20,735 nucleotides of DNA from SVTX01 sp045132775 (GCA_045132775.1 JBGUSX010000081.1:1-20735), one strand, 5' to 3'; counted from the first letter of the stretch, positions 1-7,674 are shown. Made by a program: numbers and translations. Notes: generated from the letters alone by a model not told the origin.

Positions 1-164
1 CATCATCCCCCAGCCAGAGGGAACGACAGGCCGGATTCCACCCCGGCTTCAGCCACTCTCCTTCTGTGGCAGCCGCCGCAAAAGGAGCCTCGCCCTCTGC
101 GGGCAGAGGTGCCAGCAGATACCCCCCTCCACCCCCTCTCATCCTCCAAAACCCTTGAAAACAG
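1..164. repeat. GC-rich palindromic intergenic element (partial)
   Basis: This C-rich stretch is much higher in GC than the DNA beside it and has a perfect 7-bp hairpin (CCTCTGC at 94-100, GCAGAGG at 103-109). The hairpin lies inside an outer, imperfect inversion (GGAGCCTC at 84-91, GAGGTGCC at 106-113). The minus strand is open from about 142 to the window edge, but the only ATG abuts its GGAGG with no spacing and the predicted peptide is Gly/Ala/Pro-rich. I therefore read it as a non-coding dispersed repeat cut by the window edge. Its resemblance to GC-rich intergenic elements of other Clostridia is from memory and unchecked. Confidence 0.4.
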
Positions 165-224
165 ATGGAAGGCAGGTGTTTGACACGGTATTGTCCACCA
201 CAGTTAAAGGAGTTATTAGAGAAC

Positions 225-463
225 ATGCTTCACCGTCGAGGGATAAATGTAAAGTATATAAGAACGTCACACGAGGTTGCCCACGCAGGTAAGGGTGTTG
301 TTTTAAAATATGCTTCACCGTCGAGAGTTAAATGTAAAACTAAAAAGAACGTTATACGATGTTGCCGTCCCGCAGGTAAGAGTGTTGTTTTAAAATATGC
401 TTCACCGTCGAGAGTTAAATGTAAAACTAAAAAGAACGTCACACGATGTTGCCCACCGCAGGT
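225..463. repeat. Three-copy tandem repeat, unit 85-87 bp
   Basis: Copies begin at 225, 310 and 397, each with ATGCTTCACCGTCGAG. Copies 2 and 3 are almost identical; copy 1 has diverged more and is 2 bp shorter, and copy 3 ends about 20 bp early. Each copy holds a short inverted repeat of the form AACGTY-N4-GAKGTT (263-278, 348-363, 435-450). An open frame crosses it (165-557), but the 85-bp first period breaks the peptide repeat, so the repetition exists at the DNA or RNA level. The array has no spacer-repeat alternation and is not a CRISPR. Confidence 0.85.
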
Positions 464-586
464 GCTTTGTGCATTTTTACATTGTGTAATATGGCAATTT
501 TGGTTGTTATGTCTTTTGAGAGGGGCAAAAATAATAATAAATTGTAAATTCTGTTAATGAGAATGTGATTTTTTACAAAAAAGTTG

Positions 587-615
587 TTGACAAATTGGTT
601 ATTTTGTTATATAAT
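587..615 (+). promoter_or_regulatory. Sigma-A promoter upstream of rsmE
   Basis: TTGACA (587-592), a 17-bp spacer, and TATAAT (610-615) form a full consensus promoter pointing at rsmE. Transcription would begin near 622, leaving a 5' leader of about 110 nt before the chosen ATG. Confidence 0.85.
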
Positions 616-732
616 TATTTTCGCATTAACGCGAAATTTTAAGGATTGGAGCTCGTCATCTGCTCTTTTTTGTGCAAAAAGCTTATAAAAAATGGCTTTT
701 TGCTCAAAGAAAAAGCTGTGAAAACCTTTGAT

Positions 733-1482
733 ATGCCTCGTTTTTTTGTGACAAAGGAACAAATAGCGGACGGAGCGGTCACCCTGCTCGGTGATGATGC
801 TCATCATATCTCTCGCTCGCTGAGAATGGCGGCGGGGGAGGGGATAACCGTTTGCGATATGCAAAAAAACGAATATATTTGCGTGCTCGAGGAATTTCTC
901 CCCGACAGAGTTGTCGCCAAGATCCTCTCGCAGAGCAATAGCGACACAGAGCCTCCGTTTTCCGCGCATCTCTATCAGGCGCTTCCGAAGGGAGACAAGC
1001 TTGACAGTGTGATCCAGAAATCGGTCGAATGCGGTGTTTTCTCGATAACGACCTTCAACAGTGAGCGTTGTATTGCCAAGGAAAAGGGTGACGAGGAGAA
1101 AAAGCTCTCTCGCCGCCAGAGAATTGCTCTTGAAGCGGCAAAGCAGTCGGGAAGGGGTATCATTCCCGAGATAATTCCCACGGTCAGCTTCAAGGAAGCG
1201 ATAGCGCGTGCGGGAAAGGCTGATATTGCGCTCTTTTGCTACGAGGGTGACGGAACGGTGTCACTTAAGAGCTACCTTCACGAAAAAAAGGAGCAGCTTT
1301 CGGGTGTTGATTGTCCGACGGTTTCTATTGTGATAGGCAGCGAGGGCGGTTTTTCACTCTCCGAGGTAGAGGCTGCAAAGGATGCGGGTCTTGTGCCGAT
1401 AGGACTTGGAAAAAGAATACTCCGCACGGAGACCGCATCAAGCTTCGTTCTCGGATGCCTGTGCTATGAATTTGAATTATAA
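733..1482 (+). CDS. rsmE: 16S rRNA (uracil(1498)-N(3))-methyltransferase RsmE
   Basis: SPOUT-class methyltransferase that methylates N3 of U1498 in 16S rRNA using S-adenosylmethionine, in the cytoplasm. The protein is 249 aa, normal for the family. It opens with the usual MPRFFV start, followed by the small N-terminal RNA-binding domain (about 1-70). The C-terminal trefoil-knot domain shows QALPKGDKLDSVIQKSVECG (82-101), the SAM-binding GSEGGFS (202-208) and LGKRILRTETA (225-235). An in-frame TTG at 646 would add 29 residues, but these do not look like the family, so the ATG at 733 is preferred even though its ribosome binding site is weak. It is transcribed from the promoter at 587-615 across a structured leader. 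The regulator gene follows after 63 nt. Function is assigned from family motifs. Confidence 0.93.
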   Translation: MPRFFVTKEQIADGAVTLLGDDAHHISRSLRMAAGEGITVCDMQKNEYICVLEEFLPDRVVAKILSQSNSDTEPPFSAHLYQALPKGDKLDSVIQKSVECGVFSITTFNSERCIAKEKGDEEKKLSRRQRIALEAAKQSGRGIIPEIIPTVSFKEAIARAGKADIALFCYEGDGTVSLKSYLHEKKEQLSGVDCPTVSIVIGSEGGFSLSEVEAAKDAGLVPIGLGKRILRTETASSFVLGCLCYEFEL

Positions 1483-1545
1483 TTTTCCCGAAAGGGACGA
1501 ATATAAGAATAAAAGACAATAAAAACATACTCAAAGAGGTACAAA

Positions 1546-2631
1546 ATGGCTAACAGATTGTTTCAGAACGTGATCCACCAGATGAAGTCCGCAGTCGACC
1601 GAATCATCGGAGTTATCGATGAGAACGGTGTCGTCATCGCTTGCTCCGAGCTTGTGAGAATTGGCGAGGTAAAGCAGGGAGTTCGTGATGCGCTTGCATA
1701 TTCGAGCGATATCGCAGTTCTTGACGGATACACCTACCGTCCCATCTCTCTGGGCGCAAAGAGTGAGTACGTTGTATTCATGGAGGGCGAGGACAAGATG
1801 GCAGAGAAGATGTCAAAGCTCTTGGCAGTTTCTCTCTCCAACATCAAGAATCTCTACGACGAGAAATACGACAAGGGACTCTTCATCAAGAATATCATTC
1901 TTGACAACATTCTCCCCAGCGACATTTATATTAAATCCAAGGAGCTCCATTTCGGAACAGAGGAGTCGAGAATAGTATTCCTCATCAAGTTCTTCGGCAA
2001 GACAGACGTTATGCCCTTCGAGATGCTCCAGAATATGTTTCCCGACAAGTCCAAGGACTACGTTATCAGCGTAGGCGAGCATGACGTTGTTCTTGTTAAG
2101 GAAGTCAAGCACGATGCGGATATCAAGGATATCGAGAAGATCGCGACGAATATCTCCGACACCCTATCCGCTGAGTTCTACACCAAGGTAAACATCGGTA
2201 TCTCCACCGTTGTTGACAACCTCAAGGACCTTGCACGCGCATACAAGGAGGCGCAGGTCGCTCTTGACGTTGGAAAGGTGTTCGAGACAGAGAAGAACAT
2301 CGTAAGCTACGAGAACCTCGGTATCGGCAGACTTATCTATCAGCTTCCTACCACCCTTTGCGATATGTTCTTGCAGGAGGTATTCAAGAAGGGAAGCCTT
2401 GAGTCACTCGACCGCGAGACACTTATGACTATCCAGTGCTTCTTTGAGAACAACCTCAACGTATCCGAGACATCGAGAAAGCTCTTTGTACATAGAAATA
2501 CCCTTGTATACAGACTTGAAAAGATCAGAAAGATCACAGGTCTTGACCTCCGTGAGTTCGAGCACGCTATTACCTTCAAGGTAGCTCTCATGGTCAAGAA
2601 GTACCTCGGAAGCAAGCCCTCTAAATATTGA
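1546..2631 (+). CDS. PucR/CdaR-type helix-turn-helix transcriptional regulator
   Basis: Cytoplasmic DNA-binding regulator of 361 aa. Three parts can be seen. The N-terminal region (about 1-130) includes a GVIDENGVVIACS stretch that resembles the small-molecule sensing segments of this family. The middle region (about 150-270) has the degenerate GGDEF-like fold of CdaR proteins (VNIGISTVVDNLKDLARAY, then EAQVALDVG). The C-terminal HTH_30 domain (about 300-357) has NVSETSRKLFVHRNTLVYRL. The ligand is unknown; sugar diacids, purines and amino acids are known for relatives. An AGAGGT ribosome binding site at 1535-1540 supports the start. Codon choice is strongly biased (Lys almost all AAG, Ile mostly ATC), unlike rsmE just upstream, which suggests high expression. 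No obvious catabolic target lies beside it. The family is secure; the target is not. Confidence 0.85.
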   Translation: MANRLFQNVIHQMKSAVDRIIGVIDENGVVIACSELVRIGEVKQGVRDALAYSSDIAVLDGYTYRPISLGAKSEYVVFMEGEDKMAEKMSKLLAVSLSNIKNLYDEKYDKGLFIKNIILDNILPSDIYIKSKELHFGTEESRIVFLIKFFGKTDVMPFEMLQNMFPDKSKDYVISVGEHDVVLVKEVKHDADIKDIEKIATNISDTLSAEFYTKVNIGISTVVDNLKDLARAYKEAQVALDVGKVFETEKNIVSYENLGIGRLIYQLPTTLCDMFLQEVFKKGSLESLDRETLMTIQCFFENNLNVSETSRKLFVHRNTLVYRLEKIRKITGLDLREFEHAITFKVALMVKKYLGSKPSKY

Positions 2632-2695
2632 TCGCGTATTACGCGAATTTGACTGAAATATAAGCGAGACGTCTTTTATTAGGCGTTTCGCTTAT
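2632..2695. other. Two hairpins after the regulator gene
   Basis: A short palindrome right after the stop codon (TCGCGTA-T-TACGCGA, 2632-2646) is followed by a 12-bp stem (2660-2671 with 2684-2695, one G-U pair, 12-nt loop). Neither has a run of T after it, so these are not standard intrinsic terminators. They may protect the 3' end or mark a weak termination point before the protease gene. Confidence 0.5.
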
Positions 2696-2791
2696 CGAAT
2701 TGTATAAACGAAAATCAGTAGTATTTTTTACTTTTTCCGACGTGGTTTTTGACCTGAAAACGCGAAAAAAGAAAGGAAAAACGGCACGAAA

Positions 2792-4225
2792 ATGAATGAA
2801 AATAAACAACCCAATGAAGAGATGAACGGTGGCGAGGAAGAATCCTTCGCTTACGTTGGCAAGGAGCCGAGAAAAGTAAAGCTTTCAAACGCGGTTTGCG
2901 CGGTGATAATTGCCGTGGTATTCGCGATACTTCTCACCTTTTCGGTCTGCACTATCCTTGATATAGTGGATACTTTGAAGCCCGATTACAATGGAGGCAA
3001 CAATCAAGGTAACAACTCGACGGGCAACGTTGAGGGGGGGAACGCGGAGATCCCTTCATATTTTGACAATCTCATAACACTTGACAAGATATTCAAGCAG
3101 TACTCCTTTGACGGATTTGACGAGGAGCAGATGAGCGAGGCGATACTCGATGCTTACGTTGCCGCTACGGGTGACGTTTATGCGGAATACCTCAACGCGC
3201 AGGAATACGAGGACTATTTCTCTGACAGAAAAGGCGAGCTTGTAGGAATCGGCGTTTCGGTGGTCCAGTCACAGATAACCGTAAACGGATTTGATTATAC
3301 GGTAATTCAGATCATCTCTGTATTCAAGGATTCTCCCGCGATGGAGAACGGAGTTATGCCCGGGGATGCGATCATGTTCGTCAAGGACGGAGAAGAGGAG
3401 AAGCTTGTAAACGAGATAGGCTACACGCAGGCGCTTGACATTATGCTTGGCGAGGCGGGAACAAAAGCAGAATTTACCGTTTACAGACCGCAGATCTCGG
3501 ATTACATCGATTTTTCGATCGAGAGAAGAAAGGTCACGTCCGAGACCGTTACCTTCAGAGTGAGCGAGACCAACAAGAAGGTTGGTATCATCAATATCAC
3601 AGGCTTTGATCTCACTACTCCCACGCAGTTCAAGAACGCAGTCAATACTCTCCGCGACGTAAACAAGTGCGAGTATTTCGTGTTTGACGTAAGAAACAAT
3701 CCCGGCGGTGCGCTTGACTCTATAGTTACCGTTCTCTCCTATTTCCTCAACAAAGGGGATCTTGTGGTGAGCACAGAGTATTCGACAGGTGAGATCGAGG
3801 AGATATTCGTAAGAGAGGTCAACTACGTATCCGAATACGACGGCTTTGACGTAAAGAAGAACGAGATCGGAATGTATAAGGATCTCAACTGCATAGTTAT
3901 TACAAACGAAAATACCGCGAGCGCGGCGGAGCTCTTCACGGCGACTTTGCGCGACTACAATATTGCAGAGGTCGTTGGTGTGAACAGCTACGGCAAGGGT
4001 TGCATGCAGACTCTTTTCCCGCTTGACGATTTCGGGATCGAGGGAGGTCTTAAGCTCACGGTAGCGATGTATTATTCCAAGAGCAAGACGGTGTATCACG
4101 GAACGGGTATAGTCCCCGACCACGTCGTTGAGCTTTCCGAGGAAGCAAAGAACACAAACTTCTTCCTTTTGCCTGAAGAGAAGGACGATCAGCTTCTCAC
4201 GGCGATTGACAAATTAGTAAAATAA
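2792..4225 (+). CDS. S41 family C-terminal processing peptidase, membrane-anchored
   Basis: Serine protease of the CtpA/Prc group, 477 aa, anchored in the membrane with its catalytic part outside the cell. A charged N-terminus is followed by one TM segment (about 31-57), then a Gly/Asn-rich linker (about 66-85), a PDZ domain (about 145-235, with a PGDAI motif at 190-194) and the S41 core. The catalytic Ser is S377 in NTASAAEL. The Lys is K402 in SYGKG, 25 residues later, the usual spacing. The RNNPGGALD stretch (301-309) is also typical. The start has an AAAGGA site at 2772-2777. The gene leads a cluster with greA 28 nt downstream. Relatives trim or degrade envelope proteins; the substrate here is unknown. 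Confidence 0.92.
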   Translation: MNENKQPNEEMNGGEEESFAYVGKEPRKVKLSNAVCAVIIAVVFAILLTFSVCTILDIVDTLKPDYNGGNNQGNNSTGNVEGGNAEIPSYFDNLITLDKIFKQYSFDGFDEEQMSEAILDAYVAATGDVYAEYLNAQEYEDYFSDRKGELVGIGVSVVQSQITVNGFDYTVIQIISVFKDSPAMENGVMPGDAIMFVKDGEEEKLVNEIGYTQALDIMLGEAGTKAEFTVYRPQISDYIDFSIERRKVTSETVTFRVSETNKKVGIINITGFDLTTPTQFKNAVNTLRDVNKCEYFVFDVRNNPGGALDSIVTVLSYFLNKGDLVVSTEYSTGEIEEIFVREVNYVSEYDGFDVKKNEIGMYKDLNCIVITNENTASAAELFTATLRDYNIAEVVGVNSYGKGCMQTLFPLDDFGIEGGLKLTVAMYYSKSKTVYHGTGIVPDHVVELSEEAKNTNFFLLPEEKDDQLLTAIDKLVK

Positions 4226-4253
4226 TATCAAACAATATAAGGAGAATATAATC

Positions 4254-4745
4254 ATGGCACAGACAAAGATGCTTTACACAGAAGAGGGCTACAAGGTACT
4301 GACAGACGAGCTCAATTACCTCAAGACAGTAAGAAGAGAAGATATCAAGGAAGCTATTGCCGTTGCAAAGGGCTTTGGTGACCTTTCCGAGAACTCCGAG
4401 TACGATGAGGCAAGAAACGAGCAGGCAAAGACCGAGGCGCGCATAAAGGAGCTTGAGGAGCTCGTTGCAAACGCTCAGATCGTTGACGAGTCCAAGATGG
4501 ATACAGGTGTTGTATCTCTCGGTTCTACCGTAAAGGTTTACGACGTTGAAGAGGATGAGGAGATCGTTTACAGCATCGTAGGCTCCAACGAGGTCAATCC
4601 CATTGAGAAAAAGATCTCCGACCAGTCTCCCATCGGTAAGGCGCTTATGGGACAGAGAGCAGGCGCGAGCATCACCGTTGAGCTTCCTTCCGGTGATTCT
4701 ATCCACATCGAGATCAAGGAAGTTACAAGATCGCAGAAGGCATAA
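4254..4745 (+). CDS. greA: Transcription elongation factor GreA
   Basis: GreA enters the secondary channel of RNA polymerase and triggers cleavage of backtracked RNA. The 163-aa length is normal. The N-terminal antiparallel coiled coil (about 1-77) carries the acidic tip at 41-52, FGDLSENSEYDE, with D43 and E46 matching the catalytic acids of E. coli GreA. The C-terminal FKBP-like domain includes ISDQSPIGKALMG. AAGGAG precedes the ATG. It lies in a tight cluster, 28 nt after the S41 protease and 32 nt before the next gene, and has biased codon use consistent with strong expression. Confidence 0.96.
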   Translation: MAQTKMLYTEEGYKVLTDELNYLKTVRREDIKEAIAVAKGFGDLSENSEYDEARNEQAKTEARIKELEELVANAQIVDESKMDTGVVSLGSTVKVYDVEEDEEIVYSIVGSNEVNPIEKKISDQSPIGKALMGQRAGASITVELPSGDSIHIEIKEVTRSQKA

Positions 4746-4777
4746 GATAAATAGCAAAAACAAGGAGGGATATGGAT

Positions 4778-5533
4778 ATGGAAAACGAAAATGGCAAGCT
4801 TCAGGGCTCGGATATTGACGTAAAGCTATCCAATCCCTTCTTTAAATGGCTTGACAATTTCTGGTATCATCACAAATGGAAGGTCATAATTATCGCCTTC
4901 TTTGCGATAGTGATAGTTGTCGGAGTCGTTCAGATGGTCAACAAGGAGGAGTGTGACGTTGAGGTCACTGTGGCAACGCACACTATATACTATACCGAGA
5001 ACGTTGACGCGCTTGAAAAGGCACTCGTCGGTATAATGCCGTCCGATATCAACGGAGACGGAAAGAAGAAGGTCCAGCTCAATCTTTACAAGATATATTC
5101 CGAATCCGAGATCAAGGACGCGAATGAGGCGGAGACGGACGAGAACGAGAACCCGATCATCTATGCCGACCCGACCTATAACAAGGAGCAGATAAGCCAG
5201 TTTAACAGCTATATTATGACGGGGCAGTGCACCGTTATGATAGTCAGCGAATACGTTTATGACGATCTTGTAGGCAGACGAGAGGATGATATTCTCTTAA
5301 AGCCCATGAGCGAGATATTCGGAGAGGAGCTGCCTCGGGGAGTGACGGCTGACGGATACGGAATAAAGCTTTCCGAGTGCGGAGCGTATTCGCTTGATGC
5401 CTTCAGGACGCTTCCGAATGACAGTATTATCTGCATAATGCGTCCGTTCGTTATGAGCGGAAACGCGAACAGCGAGAAATACGAAAAAACTATCGAGTAT
5501 TTCAAGAGTATTGTTGAGTTTGGTATGGAATGA
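4778..5533 (+). CDS. Single-pass membrane protein of unknown function
   Basis: I do not recognise the family. Of two in-frame ATGs, the second (4778) is preferred because AGGAGG at 4763-4768 lies 9 nt before it but only 3 nt before the first (4772). The protein has 251 aa. A short polar N-terminus ends in an aromatic WLDNFWYHHKWK stretch, then one TM segment (KVIIIAFFAIVIVVGVVQMV) and an outward-facing domain of about 190 aa. That domain has a DINGDGKKKVQ stretch resembling a calcium-binding loop but without a second loop. The gene follows greA by 32 nt, and the next gene starts 13 nt after its stop, so it is probably co-transcribed. No signal peptidase site is evident, so it should stay anchored. 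Confidence 0.8.
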   Translation: MENENGKLQGSDIDVKLSNPFFKWLDNFWYHHKWKVIIIAFFAIVIVVGVVQMVNKEECDVEVTVATHTIYYTENVDALEKALVGIMPSDINGDGKKKVQLNLYKIYSESEIKDANEAETDENENPIIYADPTYNKEQISQFNSYIMTGQCTVMIVSEYVYDDLVGRREDDILLKPMSEIFGEELPRGVTADGYGIKLSECGAYSLDAFRTLPNDSIICIMRPFVMSGNANSEKYEKTIEYFKSIVEFGME

Positions 5534-5546
5534 AACGGAGGACACT

Positions 5547-6017
5547 ATGAGGCTTTTATTTCAACAGAGATTTACATTTGGATTTGACAAATACGATATT
5601 TACAACGAGGACGGCGATACGGTATTTTACGTAAGGAGCAGATTTGCATTCGGACGTAAGCTTGAGATATATGACCGTTCGGATAATCTTGTCGGTACGC
5701 TTGTAGGCAAGGTGTTTACCTTTCTTCCAACGTTTGAGATGTACATAGGGGACAGATTGGCGGGAACCATTCAAAAGAAGATGACCTTCTTCCGTCCCGA
5801 ATTCGTTATCGACTGCAACGGCTGGAGCGTAAACGGCGACTTTTGGGGTTGGGACTACACGATAAACGACTCTATGGGGATACCGCAGGGCAGAGTTATC
5901 AAGGAAATGGCTTGGACAGACACGTATATGCTTGATATATACGACGATGCCGACGCACTCACTGTCCTGATGATAGTTATTGCGATAGATGCCGAAAAGG
6001 ATGACAGGAGCAATTAA
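5547..6017 (+). CDS. LURP-one-related / YxjI-like beta-barrel protein
   Basis: Small protein (156 aa) resembling the tubby-like LURP-one/YxjI family. It starts with the family-like MRLLFQQRFTFG and continues with alternating short beta strands such as FDKYDIYNEDGDTVFYVRS and GRKLEIYDRSDNLVGTL. A conserved-looking VNGDFWGWDY (108-117) lies in the second half. GGAGG at 5537-5541 selects the ATG at 5547 over an in-frame upstream start (5511) that lies inside the previous gene. It is the last gene of the greA cluster and is followed at once by an intrinsic terminator. The biochemical role of bacterial members is unclear, so no function is claimed. Confidence 0.75.
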   Translation: MRLLFQQRFTFGFDKYDIYNEDGDTVFYVRSRFAFGRKLEIYDRSDNLVGTLVGKVFTFLPTFEMYIGDRLAGTIQKKMTFFRPEFVIDCNGWSVNGDFWGWDYTINDSMGIPQGRVIKEMAWTDTYMLDIYDDADALTVLMIVIAIDAEKDDRSN

Positions 6018-6023
6018 AAAATT

Positions 6024-6048
6024 GGGCTAAGTATTTAGCCCGTTTTTT
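6024..6048 (+). terminator. Intrinsic terminator closing the S41-greA cluster
   Basis: A perfect 7-bp stem (GGGCTAA at 6024-6030, TTAGCCC at 6035-6041) with a 4-nt loop is followed by TTTTTT at 6043-6048, directly after the last stop codon. Confidence 0.93.
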
Positions 6049-6129
6049 AATAAAAAACAAACATTCTTCACACGCAATTCATCTTTAAATGATATCATTA
6101 TAGCACAGAGATTTCCGAAGGAGAAAATA

Positions 6130-6609
6130 ATGGGAAAATTCAGAGAAAAAATGTACAGGTTTATGTACGGAAGGTACGGAACCGATAACCTTTATAATTT
6201 TTTGACCTGGTTTACTGTGTTTTTGATAATTGCAGAGATGATAACAGTTGCGCTTATCCCCGAGGGGCAGGTGCAGGCTATCGTGTCGATCGCTTTCTTT
6301 GCGGTGATAATCGCGCTGTTCGTCTGGAACATTGCGAGGACCTTTTCGAAGAATATCGCAAAGCGCCGCAGCGAAAACGAAAGATATCTCAAGGTATCGA
6401 GATCTTTGAAGAGATTTTTCAGTGCGAACACCTCAAAGGGTACAAAAACCATGAACCGCGACGATGAGTATTACGTTTTCCGCGACTGTACGAGATGCGG
6501 AAGCACGCTGAGGCTTCAGAGAAGAGTGGGCAGGCACAGGGTGAAATGTCCGAGATGCTCGAATTCGTTTTACGTAAAGGCTAAAAAATACAAGGCAAGA
6601 AAATTTTAA
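6130..6609 (+). CDS. Two-TM protein with C-terminal zinc ribbon
   Basis: Membrane protein of 159 aa. Two TM segments (about 22-42 and 50-69) form a hairpin. A basic cytoplasmic linker (about 72-110) and a four-cysteine zinc ribbon follow: C120-TR-C123 and C140-PR-C143 in CTRCGSTLRL and VKCPRCSNSF. The tail is Lys/Arg-rich. AAGGAG lies just upstream of the ATG. The ribbon resembles those that bind nucleic acid or act as structural modules; the partner is unknown. The next gene, a ComEC-like protein, starts 22 nt downstream, suggesting a two-gene unit. No convincing promoter was found in the AT-rich gap before it (6049-6129). Confidence 0.78.
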   Translation: MGKFREKMYRFMYGRYGTDNLYNFLTWFTVFLIIAEMITVALIPEGQVQAIVSIAFFAVIIALFVWNIARTFSKNIAKRRSENERYLKVSRSLKRFFSANTSKGTKTMNRDDEYYVFRDCTRCGSTLRLQRRVGRHRVKCPRCSNSFYVKAKKYKARKF

Positions 6610-6631
6610 TCTATTTAAGGAGACAGACCGA

Positions 6632-7627
6632 ATGGCAGACTACAAGAGCAAGGCAAAAAAGAAGGTACAGAGAAAAGTTAAGAACAAGATAAGAAAGTCG
6701 CCGATCATCATTTCGATAATCCTTATTATCGCGATACTAGGCGCGTGTCTCTATTTTTTCGGAGATGAGCTCGGGATAGATCTTTTTGAAAAAGAAGATT
6801 CAAAGCCGTCTGTAAGCGCTCCGAAGCCGCAGAGCGGTGAAGAGGTATATTTCCATTTCATCGACGTGGGGCAGGGTGACGCTATACTCGTTACGACAAA
6901 AGCGGGCAATATGCTGATCGATGCGGGAGACCTTGACAGTGAGTCGCAGAAGGCCCTTGACGACTATCTTAAGGCGCAGAATATCACAAGCTTTAAATAC
7001 GCTGTGTTTACTCATCCCGATGCAGACCATATCGGAAGCGCGGATATTATCGTCAAGAATTACGACGTTGAAAACGTAATAATGCCCGATTTTTCCAAGA
7101 ATACGGCAGTTTACAAACGACTTATAAGTGCGATAGAGGAAAAGAACGTTAATCTCATTCTTGTCGGCGAGGACGAGGAGGTCTGTGTTCAGAGCGGATA
7201 CACCTTCTATCTCGGTTCGATGCTCAATACCATAATGGCACCGACGGAGGATTTCAACGATGCAAACGAGATGAGCGTTGTTATCAAGGCGAGCCTTGGC
7301 GACATCGACGTGCTTCTGACGGGTGACGCGGAGCATAAGTCCGAGGAGGCTATGCTTGAAAAGTACAAGAAGGGTGAGCTTGACTGCGAGATACTCAAGG
7401 TCGGACATCACGGCTCGAGCACCTCGACAACGGCTGCATTTCTGGCGGCTGTATCCCCCGAGGCCGCTGTAATTTCCTGCGGAGAGGGCAACACCTACGG
7501 ACATCCTCACGAGCCTACGGTCGAAAGGCTTGAAGGTGCTGACGTTAAGGTCTACAGAACCGATATTGCAGGCTCGATAGTAATCAAGGTGGACGGAAAG
7601 TCCTACAGTGTTGTAACAGAAAAATAA
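6632..7627 (+). CDS. ComEC/Rec2-like metallo-beta-lactamase protein, membrane-anchored
   Basis: Stand-alone metallo-beta-lactamase domain of the late-competence (ComEC C-terminal) type, 331 aa. A basic N-terminus and one TM segment (about 24-43) are followed by a Ser/Pro-rich linker and the catalytic domain outside the cell. Metal ligands are seen in HPDADH (128-133, the ComEC-type form of HxHxDH), LLTGDAE and KVGHHGSS; FIDVGQGDAIL (77-87) is the usual first strand. Homologs are thought to be nucleases or phosphodiesterases; whether this one takes part in DNA uptake cannot be told, because no ComEC channel is in the window. The start has AAGGAG. A strong terminator follows the stop. Confidence 0.9.
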   Translation: MADYKSKAKKKVQRKVKNKIRKSPIIISIILIIAILGACLYFFGDELGIDLFEKEDSKPSVSAPKPQSGEEVYFHFIDVGQGDAILVTTKAGNMLIDAGDLDSESQKALDDYLKAQNITSFKYAVFTHPDADHIGSADIIVKNYDVENVIMPDFSKNTAVYKRLISAIEEKNVNLILVGEDEEVCVQSGYTFYLGSMLNTIMAPTEDFNDANEMSVVIKASLGDIDVLLTGDAEHKSEEAMLEKYKKGELDCEILKVGHHGSSTSTTAAFLAAVSPEAAVISCGEGNTYGHPHEPTVERLEGADVKVYRTDIAGSIVIKVDGKSYSVVTEK

Positions 7628-7635
7628 ATTTTGGG

Positions 7636-7664
7636 ATCGCCCTCTGAAAAGAGGGCGATTTTTA
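7636..7664 (+). terminator. Intrinsic terminator with GAAA tetraloop
   Basis: A perfect 10-bp stem (ATCGCCCTCT at 7636-7645, AGAGGGCGAT at 7650-7659) with a GAAA loop, followed by TTTT and a further T-rich run. Confidence 0.95.
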
Positions 7665-7674
7665 CTTTTTGTTC

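Noticed and set aside
1..142. Partial minus-strand gene running off the left edge
   Set aside because: The ATG touches its GGAGG with no spacing, and the peptide is low-complexity and biased by GC content. A palindromic repeat explains it better.
225..463. CRISPR array
   Set aside because: The units are contiguous and similar along their whole length, with no unique spacers and no cas genes nearby.
165..557. Open reading frame of 130 codons across the tandem repeat
   Set aside because: The peptide repeat exists only because copies 2 and 3 are spaced by 87 bp; the first spacing of 85 bp breaks it. The composition is Lys/Cys-rich with no family likeness and no ribosome binding site.
646..732. 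29-residue N-terminal extension of RsmE from the TTG at 646
   Set aside because: RsmE proteins start at the MPRFFV-like strand; the extension is A/T-run-derived and has no ribosome site at a suitable distance.
3269..4123. Long minus-strand frame opposite the S41 protease
   Set aside because: It is the shadow of a well-supported gene with S41 motifs. Similar long antisense frames opposite the PHP, lipoprotein and beta-helix genes were rejected for the same reason.
6049..6129. Promoter for the zinc-ribbon gene (TTCACA and TATCAT)
   Set aside because: The spacer would be 20 bp and neither box is good; too weak to call.
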